This document shows positions 31,268 to 39,320 of a stretch of DNA of 44,657 nt, piece by piece. A model generated the notes under the pieces. It saw nothing but the letters and a program-made list of their open reading frames with translations, had not been told where the DNA came from and did not search any database. Each line of letters starts with the position of its first letter. Position 1 is the first letter of the stretch. A program made the translations under genes and the position numbers. Origin of the DNA: Prevotella sp. (GTDB lineage Bacteria; Bacteroidota; Bacteroidia; Bacteroidales; Bacteroidaceae); NCBI GenBank assembly GCA_016285075.1, contig JAEEQB010000039.1, positions 1 through 44,657 on the forward strand, written 5' to 3'.

Positions 31268-34033
31268 ATGGATAAACTATTCCTTTTAGACGCCTACGCG
31301 CTCATTTATCGTTCCTATTACGCGTTTATCAAGAACCCTCGTATCAACTCCAAGGGTCAGAATACCAGCGCCATCATCGGCTTCTGTAATACGCTGAACG
31401 AAGTACTTCAGAAAGAGCAGCCTACCCACATCGGAGTAGCCTTCGATCCTCATGGACCAACCTTCCGCAGCGAGGCTTTCCCTGCCTATAAAGCCCAACG
31501 CGATGCTACGCCGGAGGATATTCACAAAGCCGTTCCTATCATAAAAGATATACTGCGGGCTTATCGCATACCTATCTTACAAGCTGACGGTTACGAAGCC
31601 GATGACGTGATAGGAACATTGGCCAAAAAAGCCGATTCCATCGGAGTCAAATGTTATATGCTGACACCCGATAAGGACTATGGGCAACTGGTAACAGAAC
31701 TGGTAAACATCTATCGTCCAAGACATGGAGGCGGATATGAAATAATGGGTCCGCAAGAGGTATGCACGAAATATGGCATCACTACCCCAACCCAGGTGAT
31801 TGACCTGTTGGCACTCATGGGCGACTCGGCAGACAATTTCCCAGGATGTCCAGGCGTAGGAGAGAAAACTGCGGCAAAACTCATCAACGACTTCGGAAGT
31901 GTGGATGAACTCATGGCAAGGACATCGGAAATCAAGGGTAAGCTAAGAGAGAAAGTGGAAGAACACATGGAGGACATCAAAATGAGTTACTTCCTGGCAA
32001 CCATCAAAACCGATGTTCCGATCGAACTCAATATGGACGAACTCAAGTTGGTTGACCCTGATGAAAGTGAACTGGCAAAAATCTTCACCGAATTGGAGTT
32101 CAAACAGCTGGCAGACAAGATTCTTAAAAAAAGCCAAAAACCTAAAATTCCTGTGAACGTAGAACTGGATCTCTTTGCAGAATTTCCGTCCGACGGTGGG
32201 GAATTAAGCAAAAACACGAGTTTTGAAAGCCTGAAAACGGTTGCTCACAACTACAAACTCGTTGAAAATGAGGATGAAATGAGGAAACTTTATGATTATT
32301 TCTTGACAAATGAAATTCTCAGTCTAGATACAGAAACCACTTCCACCTCAGCAATCGATGCAGAATTGGTGGGATTAAGCTTCGCGGTGAAGGAATTTGA
32401 GGCGTTTTATGTGCCTGTTCCTGCTGAACGTGAAAAAGCATTGCAAATTGTTAATATCTTTAAACCTCTGTACGAAGACCCCAAAATTGTAAAGGTAGGA
32501 CAGAACTTGAAGTACGATTTAGAAGTTTTAAGAAATTATAACGTTCAGTTACAAGGACCGATGTGGGACACCATGATTGCCCATTATCTCATCCAACCCG
32601 AGCTTCGTCACAATATGGACTTCATGGCAGAGGTTTACTTGAACTATCAGACCATCCACATTGATGAACTGATAGGACCGAAGGGAAAAAACCAGAAATC
32701 CATGCGTGACCTCTCCCCTACCCTCGTCTATGAATATGCTGCAGAAGATGCTGACATCACACTAAGGCTAAAGAACAAACTGGAGCCGGAGCTCAAGAAG
32801 TTTGAATGCGAAAAACTATTCTATGAGATAGAAATGCCACTGATGCCCGTACTGGCAGAGATGGAGATGAACGGGGTGTGTCTGGACACAGAATCACTAA
32901 AGGAAACGTCAAAGGTTTTGACAAACAGAATGAATGAACTTGAGAAGCGTATCTATGAGTTGGCTGGTCAGTCATTCAACATTGCATCGCCAAAGCAGGT
33001 AGGAGAAATACTCTTCGATAAACTCAAGATTGTTGAGAAGGCAAAGAAGACCAAAACAGGACAATATGTCACATCAGAAGAGGTTCTTCAGCAGTTGAGA
33101 AACAAGCATGAGATTGTGGCAGATATATTGGAACACAGAGGATTAAAGAAACTAATTGGTACCTATATCGATGCTCTTCCAAAACTGGTTAATCCACGTA
33201 CAGGTCATATCCATACCTCGTTCAATCAAACGATAACAGCCACTGGACGTCTGTCTTCATCAGACCCCAATCTGCAAAACATTCCCATCCGTGGCGAAGA
33301 CGGAAAAGAGATAAGGAAAGCATTTGTACCAGAACCAGGTTGTCTGTTTTTTTCAGCAGACTACAGTCAGATAGAATTGCGTGTCATGGCACATCTTTCG
33401 CAGGATGAAAACATGATACGAGTGTTCAGCGAAGGTAAGGATCTGCATGCTGCTACTGCTGCCAATATCTACAAGAAACCCATCGAAGAAGTGACACGCG
33501 ATGAACGCACCAAGTCGAAACGTGCCAACTTCGGCATCATCTATGGCATCACAGTCTTCGGACTAGCCGAACGTCTGGACATCCCTCGCGATGAAGCCAA
33601 ACAGCTGATTGACGGCTATTTCCTCACCTTCCCACAGGTGCACGACTACATGGAACAAGCCAAGCAGGCAGCACGTCAAAAGGGTTACGTCACTACCCTA
33701 TTCGGGCGCCGCCGCTATCTGCCTGACATCAATTCTGCCAACACCACAGTTCGCGGCTTTGCTGAACGGAATGCCATCAACGCACCCATACAGGGAACTG
33801 CAGCCGATATCATCAAAGTAGCCATGATACGCATCCATCAGCGTTTCAAGGCCGAGGGCATCCGTTCAAAGATGATTCTCCAGGTTCACGATGAACTCAA
33901 TTTCTCTGTCTATCCAGAGGAAAAAGAACGTGTGGAAACCATTGTCATTGAAGAGATGCAACAAGCCTTCCCCCTATCCGTTCCCCTAATTGCCGACTCC
34001 GGGTTCGGAAAAAACTGGCTTGAGGCACACTAA
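31268..34033 (+). CDS. polA: DNA polymerase I
   Basis: A 921-residue repair and Okazaki-fragment polymerase. Order: 5'-3' exonuclease (about 1-290; DKDYGQLV, MGDSADNFPGCPGVGEKTA), 3'-5' exonuclease (about 330-520) with intact acidic residues LSLDTETTS, NLKYDLEVL and YAAEDADIT, and family A polymerase (about 560-921) with DYSQIELRVMAHLS near residue 697 and QVHDELNFSV near 872. Unlike some polymerase I proteins, the proofreading site is thus not degenerate. The gene is complete. Confidence 0.97.
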   Translation: MDKLFLLDAYALIYRSYYAFIKNPRINSKGQNTSAIIGFCNTLNEVLQKEQPTHIGVAFDPHGPTFRSEAFPAYKAQRDATPEDIHKAVPIIKDILRAYRIPILQADGYEADDVIGTLAKKADSIGVKCYMLTPDKDYGQLVTELVNIYRPRHGGGYEIMGPQEVCTKYGITTPTQVIDLLALMGDSADNFPGCPGVGEKTAAKLINDFGSVDELMARTSEIKGKLREKVEEHMEDIKMSYFLATIKTDVPIELNMDELKLVDPDESELAKIFTELEFKQLADKILKKSQKPKIPVNVELDLFAEFPSDGGELSKNTSFESLKTVAHNYKLVENEDEMRKLYDYFLTNEILSLDTETTSTSAIDAELVGLSFAVKEFEAFYVPVPAEREKALQIVNIFKPLYEDPKIVKVGQNLKYDLEVLRNYNVQLQGPMWDTMIAHYLIQPELRHNMDFMAEVYLNYQTIHIDELIGPKGKNQKSMRDLSPTLVYEYAAEDADITLRLKNKLEPELKKFECEKLFYEIEMPLMPVLAEMEMNGVCLDTESLKETSKVLTNRMNELEKRIYELAGQSFNIASPKQVGEILFDKLKIVEKAKKTKTGQYVTSEEVLQQLRNKHEIVADILEHRGLKKLIGTYIDALPKLVNPRTGHIHTSFNQTITATGRLSSSDPNLQNIPIRGEDGKEIRKAFVPEPGCLFFSADYSQIELRVMAHLSQDENMIRVFSEGKDLHAATAANIYKKPIEEVTRDERTKSKRANFGIIYGITVFGLAERLDIPRDEAKQLIDGYFLTFPQVHDYMEQAKQAARQKGYVTTLFGRRRYLPDINSANTTVRGFAERNAINAPIQGTAADIIKVAMIRIHQRFKAEGIRSKMILQVHDELNFSVYPEEKERVETIVIEEMQQAFPLSVPLIADSGFGKNWLEAH

Positions 34034-34057
34034 ATAGGCAATAAATAAGGAGATTTG

Positions 34058-34239
34058 TTTGCATTATTGCTCACTAATTCGTAACTTTGAGCTTCGCTCT
34101 TAGTTCCTCTCGTTCGAAAAAGCTCAAATAAATTTGGCTTTTTACTCACTTATTCGTAACTTTGAGCTTCGCTCTTAGTTCCTCTCGTTCGAAAAAGCTC
34201 AAATAAATTTGGCTTTTTACTCACTTATTCGTAACTTTG
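34058..34239 (+). promoter_or_regulatory. Three tandem promoters before ychF
   Basis: Three copies of TTTG, 20 bp, TAACTTTG: -33 boxes at 34058-34061, 34133-34136 and 34208-34211, -7 boxes at 34082-34089, 34157-34164 and 34232-34239. They are exactly 75 bp apart. The last lies about 30 bp before the ychF start. Confidence 0.8.
34071..34220 (+). repeat. 75-bp direct repeat carrying a promoter and a hairpin, two copies
   Basis: 34071-34145 and 34146-34220 are nearly identical (one difference noted), with the beginning of a third copy at 34221-34239. Each holds a -7 box and, just after it, the inverted repeat TTTGAGCTT/AAGCTCAAA (34086-34094 with 34120-34128 in copy one; 75 bp further in copy two). 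Confidence 0.9.
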
Positions 34240-34268
34240 CACCCAAATATAAACGTTTATAGAAGAAA

Positions 34269-35369
34269 ATGGCATTAAAATGTGGTATTGTAGGACTTCC
34301 GAATGTAGGTAAGTCCACTTTGTTCAATTGCTTGTCGAGTGCGAAGGCACAGGCTGCAAACTTTCCGTTTTGTACGATAGAGCCGAATGTGGGCGTGATC
34401 ACCGTACCCGATGAAAGACTCACCAAACTCGCTGAGTTGGTCCATCCAGGTAGAATAGTACCTGCCACTTGTGAGATAGTAGACATTGCAGGCTTGGTGA
34501 AGGGTGCTTCCAAAGGTGAAGGACTGGGAAACAAATTCCTTGGCAACATCCGCGAGACCGATGCCATTATTCATGTACTGAGATGTTTCGAGGACGAGAA
34601 CATTACACATGTAGATGGCACCATTGACCCTATACGCGACAAGGAAATCATTGATACAGAACTACAGCTGAAAGACCTCGAGACCATCGAGAGTCGCCTG
34701 GCAAAGACCGAGAAAGCCGCTGCGGCAGGTAATAAGGACGCCAAGGTGGAAGTAGGAGTATTGAAGGCATATAAAGAGGTGTTGGAACAAGGTAAGAACG
34801 CCCGTATCGTGGAGTTTGAGAGCAAGGATGAGCAGGACTGTGCCAAGAACCTCTTCCTGCTGACATCCAAGCCTGTGCTTTATGTATGCAATGTGGCCGA
34901 GCAAGATGCAAAATCAGGCAACGACTTCACAAGAAAAGTAGAGCAACTTGCCAAGGAAGAAGGTGCAGAGGCAATGATTATAGCGGCTAAGACAGAAGAG
35001 GATATTGCCGAGCTGGAATCGTATGAAGACAAGCAGATGTTCCTCGAGGAATTAGGCTTGGAGGAGAGTGGTGTCAACCGCCTCATCAAGAAAGCCTATG
35101 CCCTGCTGAACCTCGAGACCTTCATCACCGCTGGTGAGATGGAGGTGAAGGCCTGGACCTACAAAAAAGGATGGAAAGCCCCTCAATGCGCCGGTGTCAT
35201 CCATACCGACTTCGAAAAAGGCTTCATCCGCGCCGAGGTAATCAAGTACGAGGACTATATCAAGTATGGCTCTGAAGCCGCCGTCCGCGAAGCAGGCAAG
35301 ATGGGCGTAGAAGGCAAGGACTACATCGTTCAGGATGGTGACATCATGCACTTCCGATTCAATGTTTAA
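34269..35369 (+). CDS. ychF: Redox-regulated ATPase/GTPase YchF
   Basis: A 366-residue Obg-family P-loop protein that binds the ribosome and prefers ATP; linked to stress responses. The P-loop GLPNVGKST is at 8-16, DIAGLVKGASKGEGLGNKFL is the switch region, and the NKxD position is degenerate (YVCNVAE), as known for YchF. The C-terminal TGS domain (EVKAWTYKKGWKAPQCAGVIHTDFEKGFIRAEV, in parts) is complete. Transcribed from the tandem promoters. Confidence 0.97.
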   Translation: MALKCGIVGLPNVGKSTLFNCLSSAKAQAANFPFCTIEPNVGVITVPDERLTKLAELVHPGRIVPATCEIVDIAGLVKGASKGEGLGNKFLGNIRETDAIIHVLRCFEDENITHVDGTIDPIRDKEIIDTELQLKDLETIESRLAKTEKAAAAGNKDAKVEVGVLKAYKEVLEQGKNARIVEFESKDEQDCAKNLFLLTSKPVLYVCNVAEQDAKSGNDFTRKVEQLAKEEGAEAMIIAAKTEEDIAELESYEDKQMFLEELGLEESGVNRLIKKAYALLNLETFITAGEMEVKAWTYKKGWKAPQCAGVIHTDFEKGFIRAEVIKYEDYIKYGSEAAVREAGKMGVEGKDYIVQDGDIMHFRFNV

Positions 35370-35376
35370 ATTCATC

Positions 35377-35831
35377 ATCAAGAATTAGAGAATTAGAGAA
35401 TTTGTATGCCCGACTATATCTATAAAGAAGAATCAAAACAACTATTAGGTATTGCGATGCAGCTGCATCGCGAACTCGGATGTGGATTCAGGGAGAAGAT
35501 ATACCAGGATGCATTTGAAGTTCTGCTTAAAGAGAACATGATTCCTTATGAGAGAGAGAAGCATATTACAATATCCTTTCATGGAGTTGTTCTTGAACAT
35601 GATTTCTACTATGATTTCCTCTGTTATGATAAGATTGGCATTGAACTTAAAGCCTTTAGCGAGATTACAGGTGAATTTGAATCACAACTCATCAACTATC
35701 TTCATGTAGGTCATCACCAATTAGGCTTGCTTCTTAATTTTGGGACAACAAGTCTTGAATATAAATTCATACCTAATCATGATAATTATGGTTATCGCTC
35801 TTTATAATTCTCTAATTCTCTAATTCTTGAT
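35377..35831. mobile_element. Candidate gene cassette: GxxExxY gene bounded by 26-bp perfect inverted repeats
   Basis: 35377-35402 and 35806-35831 are exact inverted copies (26 bp). Their arms are built from the 8-bp direct repeat GAATTAGA. The left repeat ends 3 bp before the ORF start and the right one overlaps its stop codon, so the unit contains nothing but repeats and the gene. It sits between ychF and lgt without touching either. No target-site duplication was recognised. Confidence 0.65.
35406..35807 (+). CDS. GxxExxY protein (PD-(D/E)XK nuclease-like)
   Basis: A 133-residue protein with the family signature GFREKIY (Gly27, Glu30, Tyr33) after LGIAMQLHRELGCG. The segment DFLCYDKIGIELKAF has an Asp (70) and an ExK (Glu80, Lys82), the layout of a PD-(D/E)XK nuclease core; LINYLHVGHHQLGLLLNFG is the typical C-terminal part. 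The function of the family is not established. Base composition is more AT-rich than ychF and lgt on either side, which fits later arrival. Bounded by perfect inverted repeats. Confidence 0.9.
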   Translation: MPDYIYKEESKQLLGIAMQLHRELGCGFREKIYQDAFEVLLKENMIPYEREKHITISFHGVVLEHDFYYDFLCYDKIGIELKAFSEITGEFESQLINYLHVGHHQLGLLLNFGTTSLEYKFIPNHDNYGYRSL

Positions 35832-35841
35832 AAAATAAAAC

Positions 35842-36693
35842 ATGACAACTATGAACTGTGAACTGTTTGTAAACTGGAATCCGGACTTGGAGGCATTTTC
35901 CTTAGGTCCCTTGTCGTTCCGCTGGTACTCTCTGTGCTGGCTCATCGGTCTGGCATTGGCATTCTTCGTAGTGAAAAGACTCTACAAGGAACAGAAGATC
36001 AAGGATGAGTTATTCGACCCTCTCTTTATCTACTGCTTCATCGGCATATTAGTAGGTGCGAGACTTGGCCACTGCCTGTTCTACCAGCCTGATTATTTCC
36101 TGACATCCGGCAAGCACTTTATTGAGATGCTGCTGCCCATTCATTTCCTGCCTGATGGTGGCTGGAAGATGACAGGATATGCCGGTTTGGCTAGTCATGG
36201 AGGTACTGCAGGCCTGATGCTGGCTTTGTGGATTTATACGAAGCGTACGAAGCTGAATATCTGGACAGTACTCGACAATATCGCCATTGCCACAGGTACT
36301 ACAGCCTGTTTCATCCGCTTGGGCAATCTGATGAACTCGGAGATTATCGGCAAGATTACAGACGTTCCCTGGGCCTTTATCTTCGAGAAAGTAGATCCGA
36401 TGCCTCGTCATCCCGGACAGCTTTATGAGGCTATTGCCTATGCGATACTTTTCTTTATCATGTGGGCCCTTCACAAGAAGATGCCTGGGAAGATCGGCAC
36501 CGGCTGGTACTTCGGCTTCTGCCTGACATATATCTTTACATTCCGCTTCTTCATAGAATACACCAAGGAAATCCAAGAAGCCTTCGAGGCCTCCCTGCCT
36601 ATCGACATGGGGCAGATTCTTTCCATTCCCTTCATCGTCATCGGCATTTGGTGTATGATAAGAGCCAATAAAAAACAAATAAGCGCCAAGTAA
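35842..36693 (+). CDS. lgt: Prolipoprotein diacylglyceryl transferase
   Basis: A 283-residue inner-membrane enzyme with about seven helices that moves diacylglycerol from phosphatidylglycerol to the lipobox Cys of prolipoproteins. Signatures: [34 protein letters not shown] and [12 protein letters not shown] (about 187-198). A second ATG at 35851 is also possible and would remove three residues. The last codons run into a 21-bp tandem repeat that continues beyond the stop. Confidence 0.95.
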   Translation: MTTMNCELFVNWNPDLEAFSLGPLSFRWYSLCWLIGLALAFFVVKRLYKEQKIKDELFDPLFIYCFIGILVGARLGHCLFYQPDYFLTSGKHFIEMLLPIHFLPDGGWKMTGYAGLASHGGTAGLMLALWIYTKRTKLNIWTVLDNIAIATGTTACFIRLGNLMNSEIIGKITDVPWAFIFEKVDPMPRHPGQLYEAIAYAILFFIMWALHKKMPGKIGTGWYFGFCLTYIFTFRFFIEYTKEIQEAFEASLPIDMGQILSIPFIVIGIWCMIRANKKQISAK

Positions 36694-36731
36694 CAACAAA
36701 TAAACGCCAAATAACAACAAATAAACGCCAA
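36674..36731 (+). repeat. 21-bp tandem repeat across the lgt stop
   Basis: The word ACAAATAA(A/G)CGCCAA starts at about 36674, 36695 and 36716: three copies, period 21 bp. The first is inside the lgt reading frame (C-terminal NKKQISAK), the other two follow the stop. Confidence 0.75.
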
Positions 36732-36757
36732 TTACGAGAAATCCTTAAAACCTACGA

Positions 36758-38554
36758 ATGAAAAGAGCCTGTATCATCCTGTTATCAGCTGTCTGCAGCA
36801 CAGCATTCATCCTTTCCATCAGCGCAAAGGATCAGGTTGATACGGCCTTTCAATCGATGCTCCAGAAATACGTCGAAGTCTACAAAGCACCCAATAAGGA
36901 AAAGCAATTCTTTGAGTTGTCCAACCGTATAAGAGCACACTATCTGGAACAAAAAGACTACAGCAACTACTACGACATACTGCTCAATCAGGCTCTCTAC
37001 AAAAGCGAGCACGGCAAAGTATACGAAGCCATCAAGGAGGCCAACGCCATGATGAGCGACATGAAAAGCCATAATATCAGCCAATACGAGAAAGTACACA
37101 CAGCCCTGGGCAACATCTATGAAAACAGGGGCAACATCCGTATGGCTGAACACTACTACTTAGAAGCCCTGAAGCACATTAAGCCCTCCGATCGGCTCAT
37201 GCTCGCCAATGTCTATTCCCGCCTGGCCTATCTACAAATGTTCGTTCATCCAGACGAGGCAGCTAGTTGGAACGAGAAACTCAGGAATATCGCTGATCAT
37301 GAACCGAATTACCTTCAGTTCCACTATTTCGTTAAGGCAGGCATCTCCTTCTATCAAGGCGACAAGCAGGGTTTCAACAGTGCCTACAACGACTATCAGG
37401 ACTTCCGTAAACAGCAACAGGAGATATACGGCAACTATGGGCTCTATACCCTGCAACTCATGAAGAAAGCGGTCGACGGCAATTACAAGGAGGCGCTGAA
37501 AATGACATCAGAAGCCCATGCCAAGAACGAAATCAACAACACCATGGAGTTCGACCTGCGAGCCAAGATCTATGAGATGCAAGGCAACATGAAAGAGGTC
37601 ATCGACATGTTGCAGAAAAGACGCAATATGCGCGATTCGCTGAACTCCGATATGCTGTTCAACAACATCAACGAAATCAATGCCCAGCTGAACATGTACG
37701 AACTGCAACATGAGACATCGAAGCGTATGCAACTCATGTCAATCGTCATCATCGTGCTCGCTTTTATCACCATTATCATACTGGTATTCTGGATTATGCG
37801 CTTCAGGAAGCTGCGCAAACAACTCATCAACTACAATGAGGCTCTTAAGACAGCGCTCCACATGTCTGAGGAATCAGACAGGATGAAGACAGAGTTCGTA
37901 CGCCAGGTAAGCCACGAAATACGCACGCCACTCAATGTCATCAACGGCTTCAACGAGATACTCAATTCGCCAGATTCCCAGATAACAGAAGAAGAGCGCG
38001 AAGACCTGATTCTGCGAGTCAAGGACAGCACGAAAGACATCACCAACATCGTCGACAATATGCTCTTACTTTCCGAGAAGGAAAGTTCCTTCTACTACGC
38101 CAAGAAAGAGCCGATGCAATGCAACACTATCCTCTCGGAACTCATCTATAGCTATCGTAGCATGGTCGGTTCGTTTGTGGAACTGATCTATCATACCCAG
38201 GTTACCAACCACTTCATCATCAATACCAATCAGGAGGCCGTTGTAAAGATAGTAGACCACCTGATACAGAACGCCATCAAGTTCACCAACAAGGGTTCCA
38301 TCACCCTTGGTTGCCGTTCTACAGACAATGAGGAAAGGGTTGAAATCAGTGTAACCGATACCGGGCGAGGCATCAAACCTGAGATGCGCAAGCAGATTTT
38401 CAAGCATTTCATCAAGGAAGATGAATTCGAGCAAGGCATGGGTCTTGGACTCACCGTCAGCCGAAAAATGGCACAGAAACTCGGTGGCGACCTCGTGCTT
38501 GACGAATCCTACAACAAAGGCGCCCGTTTCCTGCTGATTTTGCCTGTCAAATAG
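36758..38554 (+). CDS. TPR sensor histidine kinase
   Basis: A 598-residue membrane kinase: signal peptide about 1-23, periplasmic TPR-like helices about 30-320, transmembrane helix about 327-347, HisKA with phosphoacceptor His386 in FVRQVSHEIRTPLNVINGF, and HATPase domain with VDHLIQNAIKFTNKG, VTDTGRGIKPEMRKQIFKHF and GMGLGLTVSRKMAQ. No receiver domain and no response-regulator gene is adjacent, so it is an orphan kinase. It shares its whole architecture with the product of 9628-11670, but here all catalytic motifs are intact. Confidence 0.94.
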   Translation: MKRACIILLSAVCSTAFILSISAKDQVDTAFQSMLQKYVEVYKAPNKEKQFFELSNRIRAHYLEQKDYSNYYDILLNQALYKSEHGKVYEAIKEANAMMSDMKSHNISQYEKVHTALGNIYENRGNIRMAEHYYLEALKHIKPSDRLMLANVYSRLAYLQMFVHPDEAASWNEKLRNIADHEPNYLQFHYFVKAGISFYQGDKQGFNSAYNDYQDFRKQQQEIYGNYGLYTLQLMKKAVDGNYKEALKMTSEAHAKNEINNTMEFDLRAKIYEMQGNMKEVIDMLQKRRNMRDSLNSDMLFNNINEINAQLNMYELQHETSKRMQLMSIVIIVLAFITIIILVFWIMRFRKLRKQLINYNEALKTALHMSEESDRMKTEFVRQVSHEIRTPLNVINGFNEILNSPDSQITEEEREDLILRVKDSTKDITNIVDNMLLLSEKESSFYYAKKEPMQCNTILSELIYSYRSMVGSFVELIYHTQVTNHFIINTNQEAVVKIVDHLIQNAIKFTNKGSITLGCRSTDNEERVEISVTDTGRGIKPEMRKQIFKHFIKEDEFEQGMGLGLTVSRKMAQKLGGDLVLDESYNKGARFLLILPVK

Positions 38555-38577
38555 TCCCCCTTATATAACCTCTTTAA

Positions 38578-38616
38578 TAATAGGCTGTTGCAAAAAAAAA
38601 ATGCGATAGCCTATTA
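38578..38616 (+). terminator. Hairpin terminator after the TPR histidine kinase
   Basis: TAATAGGCT (38578-38586) and AGCCTATTA (38608-38616) form a 9-bp stem. The loop contains ten A residues, and AACCTTTGTCTTTTTG follows on the plus strand. Confidence 0.6.
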
Positions 38617-38652
38617 AACCTTTGTCTTTTTGTTGCGTCAAAGAAGCAGAAA

Positions 38653-38725
38653 CAGGATAACAAACATGTTTCAGGATAACAACAAAACAATTCAGGATAA
38701 CAAACAAAACAATTCAGGATAACAA
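38653..38725 (+). repeat. Imperfect 19-22-bp tandem repeat before the LTxxQ gene
   Basis: The word CAGGATAAC starts at 38653, 38672, 38693 and 38715 (spacings 19, 21, 22), separated by A/C-rich filler such as AACAAAACAATT. Confidence 0.7.
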
Positions 38726-38746
38726 TAACAAAAAAAGAACAGAACA

Positions 38747-39106
38747 ATGAAAAAGATTGCTTTAACACTGGTAGCTTTGATGACGTTAACAACAGGTTAC
38801 GCCAAGACAGAAAAATTTCAAAGAGTAGTTGACAACACCGAAAGGTATGACATGAGCTTCGATGTTCGCCGTCTGGCAGCAAAACTCGATCTGACAGAAG
38901 AGCAGATGAATGCCGTAGAAGCCATTCAGCAGAGCTTCAACAATGACATGCAGGAAGCAGCTACCGCAAGACGCTTTGAACGCCGCCACCTGGTTCACCA
39001 GGCAGTAAGAAAAGACGCACATCAGATGCAGCGCGTACTCACAGGAAAGCAGTTCGATACCTATATGCTGCTACTGGGAACTACCCTTCGCAACAAAGGA
39101 CTTTAA
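38747..39106 (+). CDS. Small secreted LTxxQ (Spy/CpxP-like) protein
   Basis: A 119-residue protein with a signal peptide (MKKIALTLVALMTLTTGYAK) and a mostly helical, charged mature part. LDLTEEQMNAVEAIQQSF carries the LTxxQ motif of Spy/CpxP-like periplasmic proteins, and VLTGKQFDTYMLLL gives a second, similar helix end. Those proteins act as chaperones or envelope-stress modulators; that role here is inferred from the motif. It lies downstream of the orphan kinase, which might control it. Confidence 0.75.
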   Translation: MKKIALTLVALMTLTTGYAKTEKFQRVVDNTERYDMSFDVRRLAAKLDLTEEQMNAVEAIQQSFNNDMQEAATARRFERRHLVHQAVRKDAHQMQRVLTGKQFDTYMLLLGTTLRNKGL

Positions 39107-39217
39107 ACAACAAGCATCTGAAGCTTTCACTAACAAACAACAAACGTCTGAAGCTTTGCACTAACAAACAACAAACATCTGAAGCTTTGCATTAACAAAC
39201 AACAAACGTCTGAAGTA
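39106..39217 (+). repeat. 31-bp tandem repeat, about four copies
   Basis: The words C(A/G)TCTGAAGC or CGTCTGAAG start at 39115, 39145, 39176 and 39207 (spacings 30, 31, 31), joined by AACAAACAACAAA. The array fills the space between the gene stop and its terminator. Confidence 0.8.
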
Positions 39218-39231
39218 TCGAGCTTCAAAAG

Positions 39232-39263
39232 CAATCGGGAGAGCCGCAAGGTTCCCCCGATTG
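39232..39263 (+). terminator. Terminator of the LTxxQ gene
   Basis: CAATCGGG (39232-39239) and CCCGATTG (39256-39263) form an 8-bp stem followed directly by TTTTT. Confidence 0.85.
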
Positions 39264-39320
39264 TTTTTAGAATGCTATGCTGAATCTCAGTTCTACACTC
39301 ATCCGTTACGTGACTATTCC

